A stretch of 64,000 nucleotides of DNA, taken from NCBI RefSeq assembly GCF_009707545.1, contig NZ_WLYK01000011.1, forward strand, positions 124,001-188,000. The letters run 5' to 3'. A model generated the notes under the pieces. It saw nothing but the letters and a program-made list of their open reading frames with translations, searched no databases and was not told the DNA's origin. How positions within the stretch are numbered: position 1 is the first letter of the stretch; each line of letters opens with the position of its first letter. Both the position numbers and the translations under genes were made by a program. Source of the stretch: Nakamurella alba (GTDB lineage Bacteria > Actinomycetota > Actinomycetes > Mycobacteriales > Nakamurellaceae). This document shows positions 21,254 through 29,466 of the stretch, one piece after another.

Positions 21254-21490
21254 TTGTCCGCACACTGCCAGGTGACCGGGAAGAAACCCGTTTTCGGCCA
21301 CACCATCTCGCACTCGCACGTCCGCACCAAGCGGCGGTTCGATCCGAACATCCAGCGGCGGCGCTACTTCGTCCCGAGCCTGGGGCGCACGGTGCGGCTC
21401 ACGGTGTCGACCGAAGGGATCCGGATCATCGACCGGCGGGGGATCGACGCCGTCGTGGCGCAGTTGCTCGCCCAGGGGGTGAAGCTCTGA
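21254..21490 (+). CDS. rpmB: 50S ribosomal protein L28, zinc-free paralogue
   Basis: A 78-residue L28, the normal family length if the TTG at 21254 is the start ([25 protein letters not shown], a typical L28 opening). Conserved [26 protein letters not shown] follows. Only one cysteine remains (residue 5), so the CxxC zinc site of the standard protein is missing. A weak GAAAG lies about ten bases before the TTG. A 91-bp spacer separates it from L32; its TGA overlaps the ATG of S14. Confidence 0.92.
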   Translation: MSAHCQVTGKKPVFGHTISHSHVRTKRRFDPNIQRRRYFVPSLGRTVRLTVSTEGIRIIDRRGIDAVVAQLLAQGVKL

Positions 21491-21795
21491 TGGCCAAGAA
21501 GTCGAAGATCGCCAAGGACGCGCAGCGGCGCGAGATCGTGGCCCGGCACGCGGTCCGCCGCGCCGAGCTCAGGCGCGCGGCCACCGATCCCCGGGCGACC
21601 GAGGAATCGCGATCGGCGGCGCGGACCGCGCTGCAGCGGCTGCCCAGGGACTCCTCGCCGGTGCGGCTGCGCAACCGCGATGCGGTCGACGGGCGGCCGC
21701 GCGGGTACTTCCGCGCCTTCGGGCTGTCCCGGATCCGGCTCCGCGAGATGGCCCACCGCGGCGAGCTGCCCGGGGTCACCAAGTCCAGCTGGTAG
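21490..21795 (+). CDS. rpsN: 30S ribosomal protein S14, zinc-free long form
   Basis: A 101-residue S14 of the long, cysteine-free type ([20 protein letters not shown]... ending [15 protein letters not shown]). The standard actinobacterial S14 is a 61-residue zinc-binding protein, so this is the alternative form used in zinc limitation. The core [27 protein letters not shown] is strongly conserved. Start and L28 stop overlap (TGATG). It closes the four-gene operon and is followed by two hairpins. Confidence 0.95.
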   Translation: MAKKSKIAKDAQRREIVARHAVRRAELRRAATDPRATEESRSAARTALQRLPRDSSPVRLRNRDAVDGRPRGYFRAFGLSRIRLREMAHRGELPGVTKSSW

Positions 21796-21813
21796 CTGTG
21801 CCGACCGCTCGTG

Positions 21814-21845
21814 CCGGGACCGGACACCCCGACGTCCGGTCCCGG
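21814..21845 (+). terminator. 12-bp perfect hairpin after rpsN
   Basis: CCGGGACCGGAC (21814-21825) and GTCCGGTCCCGG (21834-21845) are perfectly complementary around an 8-base loop, starting 18 bp after the rpsN stop. No T-tract. It probably ends the ribosomal operon. Confidence 0.65.
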
Positions 21846-21935
21846 GCGGGCGGATCGGGTCGCCGCGGGTGCCGCCGGGACGTCCCGCCCCGGAACGCGA
21901 CCCGGAACCGACCCCGGAACCGACCCGGATCCGAC

Positions 21936-21967
21936 AGAGCCCCCGCACCTTTCGGTACGGGGGCTCT
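21936..21967. terminator. bidirectional terminator between rpsN and mrf
   Basis: AGAGCCCCCG (21936-21945) pairs with CGGGGGCTCT (21958-21967), followed by TTG on the + strand. It lies 22 bp past the mrf stop on the opposite strand, so it can serve both converging genes. Confidence 0.75.
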
Positions 21968-21988
21968 TGTCGTGTGTCCGGGATCCGG

Positions 21989-23059
21989 TCAGATCACCGC
22001 GGTGCGCTCGCCGAGCCAGGGCTCGAGTCCGTCGTCGGTGTGCAGGTAGCGGTCACGGTCGGCCATCTCCTCGTCGGTGAGCAGCAGTTCCCGGAAGACC
22101 TGCTCGAGTCCCGTCGGGCGGGGACCGGTCCCCACGAAACGCAGGCGCGTCACCGGGGTGAAGGGATGCCAGTCCCCACCGTCGCCGATCGACAGCTGAC
22201 TGCCCGCGCCATCCCATTCACCGACCTGGTCGGGCCGGCCGGCGACCCGGAAACAGCCGTGCGAGAGCACATCCGGGACCACCAGCTCGTCGAGCCGGTC
22301 GAGGAACCGGTCCGGGTGGAACGGCCGGTCGGAGCTCAGGGTCCACGACCAGGCACCGGCGCCGCCGATCGCGTCCGGCAGCACGGGGGACCGGGGGTCG
22401 ATCCGTGCCTCCGCGCGGGAGTGCGAGTAGCGCCGCTGCACCAGCTCCTCGCCGGGGGTCTCGAACAGGTTCCTCCGGCGGCTGCCCCGCCCGCGCAGCA
22501 GGTCGACCAGCGCGGTCCCGACCGGGTTGTCGCCGGTCACCAGGACGAGGTCGGCATGGCGCAGCTGGCCCGCGAGGGTCTCACCGACCGAACGCCGGTC
22601 GTCCTCGGCGAGCGCCAGACCGCGTTCGTCGAGCAGGTCGTCGCCCATCAGGTCGGCCACGGCCGTGTCGGTGTCCAGCAGGGCGATGACCGCGGCCAAT
22701 TCGACCTCCATCCGGCCGGCGTTCTCCGGATCGGCGAGAGGCCGTGCAGCGGGCGGTGTGTCGGCGCCGACCGGAAGGGCCCAGAGGATCCGCTGCCAGC
22801 GCCCCGATGCCGCCATCGCCTCCAGCGTCGGCAACGAGTCCTCCCGGATCGCGCACCCCAGGCAGGCGTGCTCGAGCAGGGTCACCCGCTCCTCCAACAC
22901 GCCCGTCTCGTCGCTGATCACGCGCCGCAGGGAACCGGACGCGGCGTCCAGGTCCTGCTGCAGGACGCCGGTGCCCGGCAGGTCGGACACCGCTCCGAAG
23001 ATCGCGGTGTCCCGGGATACCGGGTCGATCGAGGACACGATCACCACGGGGATCGTCAT
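21989..23059 (-). CDS. mrf: ribosome hibernation factor-recruiting protein MRF (CobW-like)
   Basis: A 356-residue CobW/COG0523-like protein. In mycobacteria MRF recruits the hibernation factor Mpy to zinc-free ribosomes. The motif CLGCAIRED (C66, C69) is the variant of the CxCC metal site seen in MRF. The C-terminal CobW domain contains FHPDRFLDRLDELV, GCFRVAGRPDQVGEW and TRLRFVGTG. The N-terminus (MTIPVVIVSSIDPVSRD) lacks a recognisable GxxGxGK P-loop, so GTP hydrolysis cannot be assumed. The ATG at 23059 has a strong TAGGAGGTGG site. The Zur-like palindrome at 23070-23088 lies between it and the divergent rpmJ gene. Confidence 0.82.
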   Translation of the reverse strand: MTIPVVIVSSIDPVSRDTAIFGAVSDLPGTGVLQQDLDAASGSLRRVISDETGVLEERVTLLEHACLGCAIREDSLPTLEAMAASGRWQRILWALPVGADTPPAARPLADPENAGRMEVELAAVIALLDTDTAVADLMGDDLLDERGLALAEDDRRSVGETLAGQLRHADLVLVTGDNPVGTALVDLLRGRGSRRRNLFETPGEELVQRRYSHSRAEARIDPRSPVLPDAIGGAGAWSWTLSSDRPFHPDRFLDRLDELVVPDVLSHGCFRVAGRPDQVGEWDGAGSQLSIGDGGDWHPFTPVTRLRFVGTGPRPTGLEQVFRELLLTDEEMADRDRYLHTDDGLEPWLGERTAVI

Positions 23060-23069
23060 GCCACCTCCT

Positions 23070-23088
23070 AATGAGAACGAATCTCATT
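23070..23088. promoter_or_regulatory. Zur-like palindrome between mrf and rpmJ
   Basis: AATGAGA-ACGAA-TCTCATT is a perfect 7+7 inverted repeat with a 5-bp spacer, similar to actinobacterial Zur boxes. It sits 11 bp from the mrf start codon and 56 bp from rpmJ, so it can control both. Regulation by Zur is inferred from motif and genes. Confidence 0.75.
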
Positions 23089-23143
23089 TATAGTAGCGGC
23101 AACCCAGGGGCGGGCCGGGCGGCCTGCCGCGGAAGGAGTGGAG

Positions 23144-23266
23144 ATGAAGGTCCGGGCGTCGTTGCGAGCACTGAAGAAGAAGGAGGGCTCGATCGTGGTC
23201 CGCCGCCACGGCAAGGTGTTCGTGATCAACAAGCGAAATCCGAGACTCAAGGCGCGCCAAGGCTGA
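23144..23266 (+). CDS. rpmJ: 50S ribosomal protein L36, zinc-free paralogue
   Basis: A 40-residue protein, [20 protein letters not shown] at the N-terminus and [19 protein letters not shown] at the end. This is the L36 form in which the CxxC...C...H zinc knuckle is lost. ATG at 23144 has GGAAGGAG about seven bases upstream. It is divergent from mrf with a Zur-like palindrome between, and convergent with the HU gene with a shared terminator. Confidence 0.93.
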   Translation: MKVRASLRALKKKEGSIVVRRHGKVFVINKRNPRLKARQG

Positions 23267-23273
23267 TGGCTGT

Positions 23274-23305
23274 GTGGTCGGTGCCGGATACCCGGCGCCG
23301 ACCAC
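23274..23305. terminator. bidirectional terminator between rpmJ and the HU gene
   Basis: GTGGTCGGTGCCGG (23274-23287) pairs with CCGGCGCCGACCAC (23292-23305) over 14 bp with one G-T pair and a 4-base loop. It sits 7 bp after the rpmJ stop and 7 bp after the HU stop on the other strand. Confidence 0.8.
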
Positions 23306-23312
23306 TCGTGGG

Positions 23313-23582
23313 TCAGACGGCGTTCTTCAGCGTCGTCCCGGGGGTGAGCTTCACGACGAACTTCGCCGGGATCTCCATGGATTCGCCGGTCCGCGGGTTG
23401 CGGCCGGTGCGGGCGGGTCGGCTGACCCGCTGGGCGGTCAGGAATCCGGGAATGCGGACCTCGCCGCCGCCGGCCACCACCGCGGCGATCGACTGCGCGA
23501 GGGCGTCGAGCACTGCCGTCGCCTGCGCCGGGTCGACGCCGGCCTTCCCGGCGACGTCCTGGATCAGTTCGGCTCTGTTCAT
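23313..23582 (-). CDS. HU-family DNA-binding protein
   Basis: An 89-residue HU/IHF-type nucleoid protein of classic bacterial length. Marks are MNRAELIQDVAGKAG at the start, VRIPGF, and the DNA-arm sequence ARTGRNPRTGE followed by IPA. It lacks the long Lys/Ala tail of the main mycobacterial and streptomycete HupB/HupS proteins, so it is a second, short HU. ATG at 23582 is chosen as the conserved N-terminus, although the frame is open 26 codons further. A Zur-like motif lies about 65-90 bp upstream, and the position between zinc-regulated genes suggests it belongs to the same regulon; this is inference. Confidence 0.9.
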   Translation of the reverse strand: MNRAELIQDVAGKAGVDPAQATAVLDALAQSIAAVVAGGGEVRIPGFLTAQRVSRPARTGRNPRTGESMEIPAKFVVKLTPGTTLKNAV

Positions 23583-23646
23583 CGGTGCGGCTCCTTGCTC
23601 GGTGATCTGCGCGCCGACCTGTCGTCGATGGCACCGTCGGTTCATC

Positions 23647-23670
23647 GAAATGATAACCATTCGCGATTTC
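23647..23670. promoter_or_regulatory. Zur-like operator upstream of the HU gene
   Basis: GAAATGATAACCATTCGCGATTTC is AT-rich, carries one good half site (ATGATAAC) and flanking GAAAT/ATTTC inverted ends. It is less symmetrical than the mrf/rpmJ box. It is placed where a promoter of the HU gene would be. Confidence 0.5.
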
Positions 23671-23794
23671 TAGGTGGTGGACCCGGCAGAAGCGCGTCGT
23701 CCGGGCACGGCGAGCAGCTCGCTCGCCTGGAGTGGGCTGCATCACAATCAGCCGTGACGGCGTCATACTTCCAGCCCACAGGACTCTCACAGGC

Positions 23795-25204
23795 ATGTCC
23801 AACTCCAGCGCATCGATGCGCTCCCGGCTCCGTCGCGCGGCGACGGGGCCCTGTGCCGTTCTGACGGCAGTTCTGGTGGCGACGGTCGGGCTGGTCCCCG
23901 TCGCTGCGGCGGGGACCAGCACACCGGCTCCCGCCACCCCGGCGATCGCGGCGGCCGTCGCGATCCCGCGGATCACCGTCCAGCCCGCCCCGATCAGTTC
24001 GACCGCCGGTCGCACCGTGCGGTTCTCGGTCACCGCGACCGGCGAGGGCCTCACCTATCAATGGCAGGAGGAGCTGAAGGGGAAGGTCTTCGTCGACGTC
24101 CCCGGCGCCCGGAAGAGCTACCACAACGTCGCCACCACCCCCGGTCGGGACGGCGCCCGCTACCGCGTCCTCGTTCGGAACGCCGGTGGCACCGCGATCT
24201 CCCGGGCGGTGAAGCTCGCGGTCAGCACCCCGATCGCCCGCATCTCCACCCAGCCGAAGGCCACCCGCGCGTCCGCCGGCCAGACCGTCACCTTCACCTC
24301 GGCCGCGACCGGGTACGGGATCTCGTACCAGTGGCAGGAGGAGATCCGCGGCGGGGTCTTCAAGAACGTCACCAATGCCACCAAGAGCTACCACCGGACG
24401 GTCGCCACCCCGGGTCGCGACGGTGCCCGCTACCGGGTGCTCGTGCGCAATGCCGGCGGCACCGCCATCTCCCAGGCCGTGAAGCTGACCGTGGTCACCG
24501 CGGCCCCGAAGATCACCGCGCAGCCGGCCAAGGTCACCATCGTCCGTGCCGGGACGAAGGTCACCTTCAGCGCGGCCGCGTCCGGTTACGGGCTCAGCTA
24601 CCAGTGGCAGCAGGAACTGCCGGGCGATGTGTTCCGGAACTACACCAACGCCACCCGGACCATCCACAGCGTGGTCGCCCGGACCGCGATCAACGGAGCG
24701 CGGTACCGACTGGTCGTCCGCAATGCCGGTGGGGTCACCTACTCCGCTCCGGCCACTCTCTATGTCCAGTCCACCCGGGAAGATCCCGAGCGTGCGAACA
24801 CCGTCGTCGGGATGACCACGTGGAAGGTCCTTGTGAGCACTTCGAACACCGACGCGTTGGCATCGATCCGTCGGGATATCCCAGATGCTCCGTCGCCCAG
24901 GCCCGGGTACCGCTAGGTCACCGCCTTCGTCGACGTCGAGTACGGCGGCAACGACGGCCCGGCCTACGCCTCGTGGGACTTGGACGTCGAGTTCGTGGGC
25001 GGTGACGGTCGCACGTACACCGACACGAACAACTTCTACTGGAGCAACAACATCTACGCGGTGGGCGGTCTGTACAAGGGTGCGTCGGCTACTTTCGCGA
25101 CCATCGTGGAGGTTCCGGCCGGCGCGATCGCCGGAGGGAAATGGCGGGCGGACGACACCAGTGTCTACGGCAGCTACACCACGGCTTGGTGGGCACTGAG
25201 CTGA
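23795..25204 (+). pseudogene. secreted Ig-like-repeat protein interrupted by an in-frame TAG
   Basis: Translation from ATG at 23795 gives a 373-residue product ending at TAG 24914-24916. The same frame continues without another stop to TGA 25202-25204, adding about 95 residues that look coding (DVEFVGGDGRTYTDTNNFYW, then FATIVEVPAGAIAGGKW). The N-terminus is a signal peptide (RSRLRR..., hydrophobic VLTAVLVATVGLVPV, cleavage near AAA). Three similar repeats of about 90 residues follow (YQWQEE/YQWQQE, GARYRVLVRNAGG), an Ig-like fold of surface proteins. The C-terminal part resembles a DUF4352-type domain split by the stop: expected PGYR-Y-VTAFVDV, so one base changed Tyr TAC/TAT to TAG. Sequencing error is the alternative. 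It may still yield a truncated secreted protein. Confidence 0.75.
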
Positions 25205-25288
25205 CTCACCGCTGCTCCTGAGCGGCAACATCCGACGACGGGGCCGGGCGCGACGCGCTCGGCCCCGTCGCCGTATCAGCAGTAGCTC

Positions 25289-25368
25289 GCAGGGGTGAAC
25301 TCGGCGACTCCTGCACCACCCGTCCCATTCCGGACCTCTGCAGCCTGCGGAGGGAGTTGATCCCTGCA
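25289..25368 (-). repeat. dispersed palindromic repeat, copy A
   Basis: Outer arms GCAGGGGTGAACT and AGTTGATCCCTGC form an imperfect stem; the loop carries GGCGACTCCTGCACCACC and GTCCCATTCCGG. Copy B starts exactly 120 bp later with near-identical first 50 bp. It lies in the gap between the broken Ig-repeat gene and hisA. Confidence 0.75.
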
Positions 25369-25408
25369 ACAGCACCTGACCGGCCGTCACGTCGTGCGAC
25401 AACCACTT

Positions 25409-25490
25409 GCAGGGGCGAACTCGGCGACTCCTGCACCAGCTGTCCCATTTCCGGGCTCTGCGCACCTGCCGACGAAGAAGATCCATGCAG
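25409..25490 (-). repeat. dispersed palindromic repeat, copy B
   Basis: GCAGGGGCGAACT...GATCCATGCAGG form the ends; the loop carries GGCGACTCCTGCACCAGC and GTCCCATTTCCGGG. About 45 of the first 50 bases equal copy A. It ends about 60 bp before the hisA start. The whole 25205-25549 gap contains these two copies and no convincing gene. Confidence 0.75.
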
Positions 25491-25549
25491 GGGAGGGGTG
25501 CGGGTGGAGGGGGCGGAGCAGGGTGGAGGGGCCGATAGAGTGGTCCGCT

Positions 25550-26281
25550 GTGACGTTCGAGCTGCTCCCCGCTGTTGATGTGGCCGATGGTCAGGCCGTG
25601 CGCCTGGTCCAGGGCAAGGCCGGTACCGAGACGACCTACGGTGCACCGCTGGACGCGGCGCTCGCGTGGCAGCGGGACGGCGCGGAGTGGATCCATCTGG
25701 TCGACCTGGACGCCGCCTTCGGCCGCGGCAACAACGCCGAACTGCTGGCCGAGGTCGTGCGCACGCTCGACGTGAAGGTCGAGCTGTCCGGCGGCATCCG
25801 GGACGACGCCTCCCTGGATGCCGCGCTGGCCACCGGCTGCACCCGGGTCAACATCGGCACCGCTGCGCTGGAGAACCCGGAGTGGTGCGCCTCCGCCATC
25901 GCCCGGTACGGCGATCGCGTCGCGGTCGGGCTCGACGTGCGCGGCACCACCCTCGCCGCCCGCGGCTGGACCCAGGACGGCGGCGACCTGTGGGAGGTGC
26001 TGGAGCGCCTGGACCAGCAGGGCTGCTCCCGTTACGTGGTCACCGATGTCACCAAGGACGGCACCCTCAAGGGGCCGAACCTCGAACTGCTGCAACAGGT
26101 CTGCGCTGCGACAAAGGCCCCGGTGGTCGCCTCCGGCGGGGTGTCCTCGCTCGACGACCTGGTCGCGCTGGCCGGACTGGCCTCGGTCGGTGTCGAGGGC
26201 TCGATCGTCGGGAAGGCGCTCTACGCAGGCGCTTTCACCCTCCCCGAGGCGCTGACCGCGGTCGCCGCGGTGGGCGTCTGA
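25550..26281 (+). CDS. priA: phosphoribosyl isomerase A (HisA/PriA)
   Basis: A 243-residue TIM-barrel enzyme. HisA isomerises ProFAR to PRFAR in histidine synthesis; the actinobacterial PriA version also does the TrpF step. The opening [18 protein letters not shown] has D10 in the catalytic position, and [13 protein letters not shown] carries the second acidic site (D166). The phosphate loops GGIRDD and ASGGVSS are visible. No trpF occurs among the trp genes downstream, which fits a dual role. The start is GTG at 25550; a weak GGTGGAGG lies about 15 bases upstream. It begins the block hisA-RidA-hisF-hisI. Confidence 0.95.
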   Translation: MTFELLPAVDVADGQAVRLVQGKAGTETTYGAPLDAALAWQRDGAEWIHLVDLDAAFGRGNNAELLAEVVRTLDVKVELSGGIRDDASLDAALATGCTRVNIGTAALENPEWCASAIARYGDRVAVGLDVRGTTLAARGWTQDGGDLWEVLERLDQQGCSRYVVTDVTKDGTLKGPNLELLQQVCAATKAPVVASGGVSSLDDLVALAGLASVGVEGSIVGKALYAGAFTLPEALTAVAAVGV

Positions 26282-26294
26282 CCTCGGACCGACG

Positions 26295-26687
26295 ATGAGT
26301 GGCCCGGTCGGCGAGCGCCGTGGATCCGGCGGGCCGTGGGAGGCCGCGTACGGCTACTCCCGGGTGGTCCGGGTCGGCCCGCTGGCGGTGACCGCCGGTT
26401 GCACGGCGACCGTGGACGGTGTGGTGCGCCACCCCGGTGACGCCGGCGCGCAGACGAAGCTGGCGTTGCAGATCGCGCTCGACGCGCTGGCCGGCGTCGG
26501 GATCGAGCCCTGGCAGGTGGTGTCCACCCGGATGTACGTCACCGACATCTCCCGCTCCGACGAGGTCGGCACCGCACACGGCGAGGTCTTCGCCGGCATC
26601 CGCCCGGCGGCCACCATGGTCGAGGTGTCCGGCCTGATCGACCCGGCGATGCTGGTCGAGGTCGAGCTGCAGGCCTGGGCCGGCTGA
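26295..26687 (+). CDS. RidA-family protein
   Basis: A 130-residue YjgF/YER057c/UK114-type protein. RidA members deaminate reactive enamine/imine intermediates. The pattern [20 protein letters not shown], the central [25 protein letters not shown], and the final [26 protein letters not shown] are family hallmarks. The usual catalytic arginine of canonical RidA (in an R-P-A-R context) is not seen in that form; RPAATMVEV is present instead, which is common in other Rid subgroups. It lies 13 bp after hisA and about 50 bp before hisF, a position taken by the impA gene in mycobacteria. Confidence 0.88.
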   Translation: MSGPVGERRGSGGPWEAAYGYSRVVRVGPLAVTAGCTATVDGVVRHPGDAGAQTKLALQIALDALAGVGIEPWQVVSTRMYVTDISRSDEVGTAHGEVFAGIRPAATMVEVSGLIDPAMLVEVELQAWAG

Positions 26688-26739
26688 CCGCGCGGAGCTG
26701 CGACCGGTGCGCCCGGCCCGCGGTGGGAGAATGGCCGGC

Positions 26740-27528
26740 GTGAGTGTTGCCGTCCGGGTCATCCCCTGTCTCGACGTCTCCGAGGGCCGCGTGGTCAAGG
26801 GCGTCAACTTCGTCGACCTGGTGGACGCGGGTGATCCGGTCGAGCTGGCCCGCGCGTACGACGCCGAGGGTGCCGACGAGCTGACCTTCCTCGACATCAC
26901 GGCCACCAGCGACAACCGGGCCAGCGCCTACGACATGATCCGGCGCACCGCCGAGCAGGTGTTCATCCCGCTGACCGTCGGCGGGGGAGTCCGCACCGTC
27001 GACGACATCAATGCCCTGCTCCGGGCCGGCGCGGACAAGGTGTCGGTCAACTCGGCCGCGGTCGCCCGCCCTGAGTTCCTGTCCGAGGCGGCCAGGCGGT
27101 TCGGGTCGCAGTGCGTGGTGATCGCCATCGACGCCCGCCGCACCGACGACCCGCGCTGCCCCTCCGGCTACACGGTGACCACCCACGGCGGCCGTCAGGC
27201 CACCGACATCGACGCCCTCGACTGGGCCCGCCGGGCCGAGGATGCCGGCGCCGGTGAGATCCTGCTGACGTCGATGGACGCCGATGGCACCAAGGCCGGG
27301 TTCGACCTGGAGATGCTGCGCAGCATCAGGTCCGCCGTCGCCGTACCGCTGATCGCGTCCGGCGGCGCGGGCGCACTTGGCCACTTCCCGGAGGCGGTGG
27401 AGGCCGGTGCGGACGCCGTGCTCGCCGCGTCCGTCTTCCACTTCGGCACCTTCCGCATCTCCGAGGTCAAGCAGCAGCTCGCCGAGGCCGGCCTGCCGGT
27501 GCGGCTGCAGACCGGGGCGTCGCGGTGA
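26740..27528 (+). CDS. hisF: imidazole glycerol phosphate synthase subunit HisF
   Basis: A 262-residue TIM barrel that uses ammonia from HisH to turn PRFAR into imidazole glycerol phosphate and AICAR. The catalytic aspartates are D12 (VIPCLDV) and D131 (VIAIDARR). The phosphate-binding strands [28 protein letters not shown] and LIASGGAG are all present. The start is taken as GTG at 26740 ([13 protein letters not shown]) with GGGAGA ten bases upstream; an ATG three codons earlier lies too close to that site. hisH is not in the window. Its stop overlaps the hisI start by GTGA. Confidence 0.97.
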   Translation: MSVAVRVIPCLDVSEGRVVKGVNFVDLVDAGDPVELARAYDAEGADELTFLDITATSDNRASAYDMIRRTAEQVFIPLTVGGGVRTVDDINALLRAGADKVSVNSAAVARPEFLSEAARRFGSQCVVIAIDARRTDDPRCPSGYTVTTHGGRQATDIDALDWARRAEDAGAGEILLTSMDADGTKAGFDLEMLRSIRSAVAVPLIASGGAGALGHFPEAVEAGADAVLAASVFHFGTFRISEVKQQLAEAGLPVRLQTGASR

Positions 27529-27899
27529 AGCCGCCGGTGCAGGACCCGGTCGCGGTGCTGGGCGCCGAGCTCGCCGCCGGGCTGACCTTCGACGCCGACG
27601 GCCTGGTGTGCGCGGTGACCCAGCAGTGGGACACCCGCGAGGTGCTGATGGTGGCGTGGATGGACGCCGAGGCACTGCGCCGGACGCTGACCACCGGACG
27701 GGCCACCTACTGGTCGCGGTCCCGCGGCGAGTACTGGGTCAAAGGCGACACCTCCGGCCACACCCAGGCCGTCAAGGACGTGCGGCACGACTGCGACGGC
27801 GACACCGTGCTCGTCCTCGTCGACCAGGTCGGCGCCGCCTGCCACACCGGCACCCGCAGTTGCTTCGACGAGTCGAGATCGCTGCTGCCGCAGGGCTGA
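27525..27899 (+). CDS. hisI: phosphoribosyl-AMP cyclohydrolase
   Basis: A 124-residue single-function HisI that opens the adenine ring of PR-AMP in histidine synthesis. It carries the family core [38 protein letters not shown], the metal-binding VRHDCDGD, and CHTGTRSCF with the conserved cysteines. There is no HisE domain fused to the C-terminus, as is usual in actinobacteria. The start GTG overlaps the hisF stop, so hisF and hisI are coupled. Confidence 0.96.
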   Translation: MKPPVQDPVAVLGAELAAGLTFDADGLVCAVTQQWDTREVLMVAWMDAEALRRTLTTGRATYWSRSRGEYWVKGDTSGHTQAVKDVRHDCDGDTVLVLVDQVGAACHTGTRSCFDESRSLLPQG

Positions 27900-27977
27900 T
27901 CGCGGGTGTCCGCGAAGTTGTCCACACCCTCCCGGCGGTCCGCCCCATCGGCTGTTCCGACGTGGTGGGATCGACAG

Positions 27978-28406
27978 GTGCATCCGGGTTCCGACACACA
28001 GCGGCGCAGTGTGCCGCTCGCCGTGGTCGGCGCGCTGCTGGTCGGCACTGTCGTGTTCGGCTTCTCGACCTCATGGATCTGGATCGAACCCGCCCTGCGC
28101 TGGTTCGACGGCTTTGTGAAATCGCCGGGGCTCGGCGCACTGGGGGCACTGGTCGCTGCGGTCGTCGCCTACCGGGCAGTGGGCCGCAGGATCCGCTACG
28201 ACCAGGACGCCGCCGCGGACCTGGCCCAGGATCAGCACTGGTGGGACCTGCTGATGTGGGTGTACGCCCAGGCATCCTCCCTCGATCCGGATCGGATGCT
28301 GAGGATCTGCCGGGCATTGGCCGACCAGGCGCATACTGACCAGCAGGAAGCAATGCTTGCAGCGATCGTGGAAGAGCGGCTCGAGAGGGGCGAGGAGGGT
28401 TCATGA
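27978..28406 (+). CDS. small two-helix membrane protein of unknown function
   Basis: A 142-residue protein not assigned to a family. After about 12 polar residues come two hydrophobic segments ([19 protein letters not shown] and [18 protein letters not shown]), then a soluble helical tail rich in acidic and aromatic residues ([18 protein letters not shown], and [23 protein letters not shown]). GTG at 27978 is preferred because GGTGGGA precedes it; a GTG at 27906, 24 codons upstream, is an alternative start. Its stop is coupled by ATGA to the next small gene. Nothing links it to histidine or tryptophan synthesis except position. Confidence 0.6.
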   Translation: MHPGSDTQRRSVPLAVVGALLVGTVVFGFSTSWIWIEPALRWFDGFVKSPGLGALGALVAAVVAYRAVGRRIRYDQDAAADLAQDQHWWDLLMWVYAQASSLDPDRMLRICRALADQAHTDQQEAMLAAIVEERLERGEEGS

Positions 28407-28615
28407 TTCGACGATCCCGGTGGCTCGCGCCCCGTATCATCGCGGCTCGGACCGCGGAGCGGCGTCATGGTACGGGCCGGTTGGCACGCGCCGACCATGG
28501 TCGAGCATCGACGGCACCGGAAGTGGGCCGGTCCGCCGGCGCGACTGCCATGAAGCCGATGTCCGCGCACACCCGGGCGGGATTCGAGGAGCTTCTCGGC
28601 AAGCTCACCCGTTGA
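28403..28615 (+). CDS. small basic protein of unknown function
   Basis: A 70-residue, arginine-rich reading frame ([24 protein letters not shown]...) ending in a more acidic helix AGFEELLGKLTR. It is not recognised. Support for it being a gene is the ATGA overlap with the two-helix membrane protein, a common sign of co-translation. It ends 12 bp before the convergent GNAT gene stop. It could be a soluble partner of the membrane protein, but this is only positional inference, and a spurious frame cannot be excluded. Confidence 0.4.
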   Translation: MIRRSRWLAPRIIAARTAERRHGTGRLARADHGRASTAPEVGRSAGATAMKPMSAHTRAGFEELLGKLTR

Positions 28616-28627
28616 CTGCCGGCCGAC

Positions 28628-29407
28628 TCAGACCGGTCGCCGGTAGTGGTAGTCGTGGTGCACGACGAATCCCTGCTTGCGGTAGAGGGTGACGGCAGGG
28701 GTGTTGGCGACGTCGACCTGCAGGTAGACGGTGTGCACACCGGCGCCGGGCACCGCGGCCGCCCAGCGGGCGAGCTCGCCCATCAGATGGCCGGCCACCC
28801 CGGACCGGCGGCGGGCGACGTCGACGGTGACGGCGGTGACGCCGAGCAGGCCGTCGTGCACCACACCCCGCGCCACCCCGGCCTGCCCCGCTTCGTCCCG
28901 GACCGCCGCGAAGACCGGCCGGTCCGCGCGTACCAGCACCTCGATCGCGGACGGCGGCAGCGGGGCCCCGCGGTAGAGGTAGCCGTCCAGCCAGGCCGCG
29001 GAGGGGGAGTCCTCGAACTCGGCCGCCGGCAGACCGGGCACCGGCGGGCACACATCGAGCAGGTCGGCGAGCGGGATCGTCATCACATGCGTGCGGCTGT
29101 CCGCCGCCCAGCCGGCCTCGGCGAAGGCGTCGTCCACCGGGTTCACGGCATCGAGACCACTGGTATCCACGGGGATCTGGGCGACCGGCGGACGGTCGTG
29201 CTCGGCGTAGAACTGCTGCGTCGCTGCCAGCGCCTCCGGGAACGACATCCCCGGATCGCCCAGCGGCAGCACCGAGTTCGCGCGATTGGTGAACCCGTTG
29301 CCGTACCGCAGCACCCACTCGCCCAGTGGCTGCTCGATGACTCCCTGCCAGCCGTGCGCCATCAGCCGTTGCAGTCCGGCGGGGTCGGGCAGCGGCGGAA
29401 TCGGCAC
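28628..29407 (-). CDS. GNAT-family N-acetyltransferase
   Basis: A 259-residue protein with an N-terminal part (about 1-120, [32 protein letters not shown]) seen in actinobacterial two-part acetyltransferases. The C-terminal GNAT domain has the acetyl-CoA loop [22 protein letters not shown] and the closing [28 protein letters not shown]. It should transfer an acetyl group to an amine; the substrate is unknown. GTG at 29407 begins [15 protein letters not shown]; the frame is open further up. It is divergent from trpE, 59 bp away. Confidence 0.85.
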   Translation of the reverse strand: MPIPPLPDPAGLQRLMAHGWQGVIEQPLGEWVLRYGNGFTNRANSVLPLGDPGMSFPEALAATQQFYAEHDRPPVAQIPVDTSGLDAVNPVDDAFAEAGWAADSRTHVMTIPLADLLDVCPPVPGLPAAEFEDSPSAAWLDGYLYRGAPLPPSAIEVLVRADRPVFAAVRDEAGQAGVARGVVHDGLLGVTAVTVDVARRRSGVAGHLMGELARWAAAVPGAGVHTVYLQVDVANTPAVTLYRKQGFVVHHDYHYRRPV

Positions 29408-29466
29408 CCGGGGATCGTAGGGGGCACCCCCGGGGAGGTCCGACCGGGTGTCGGCGGCGGGGCAGA

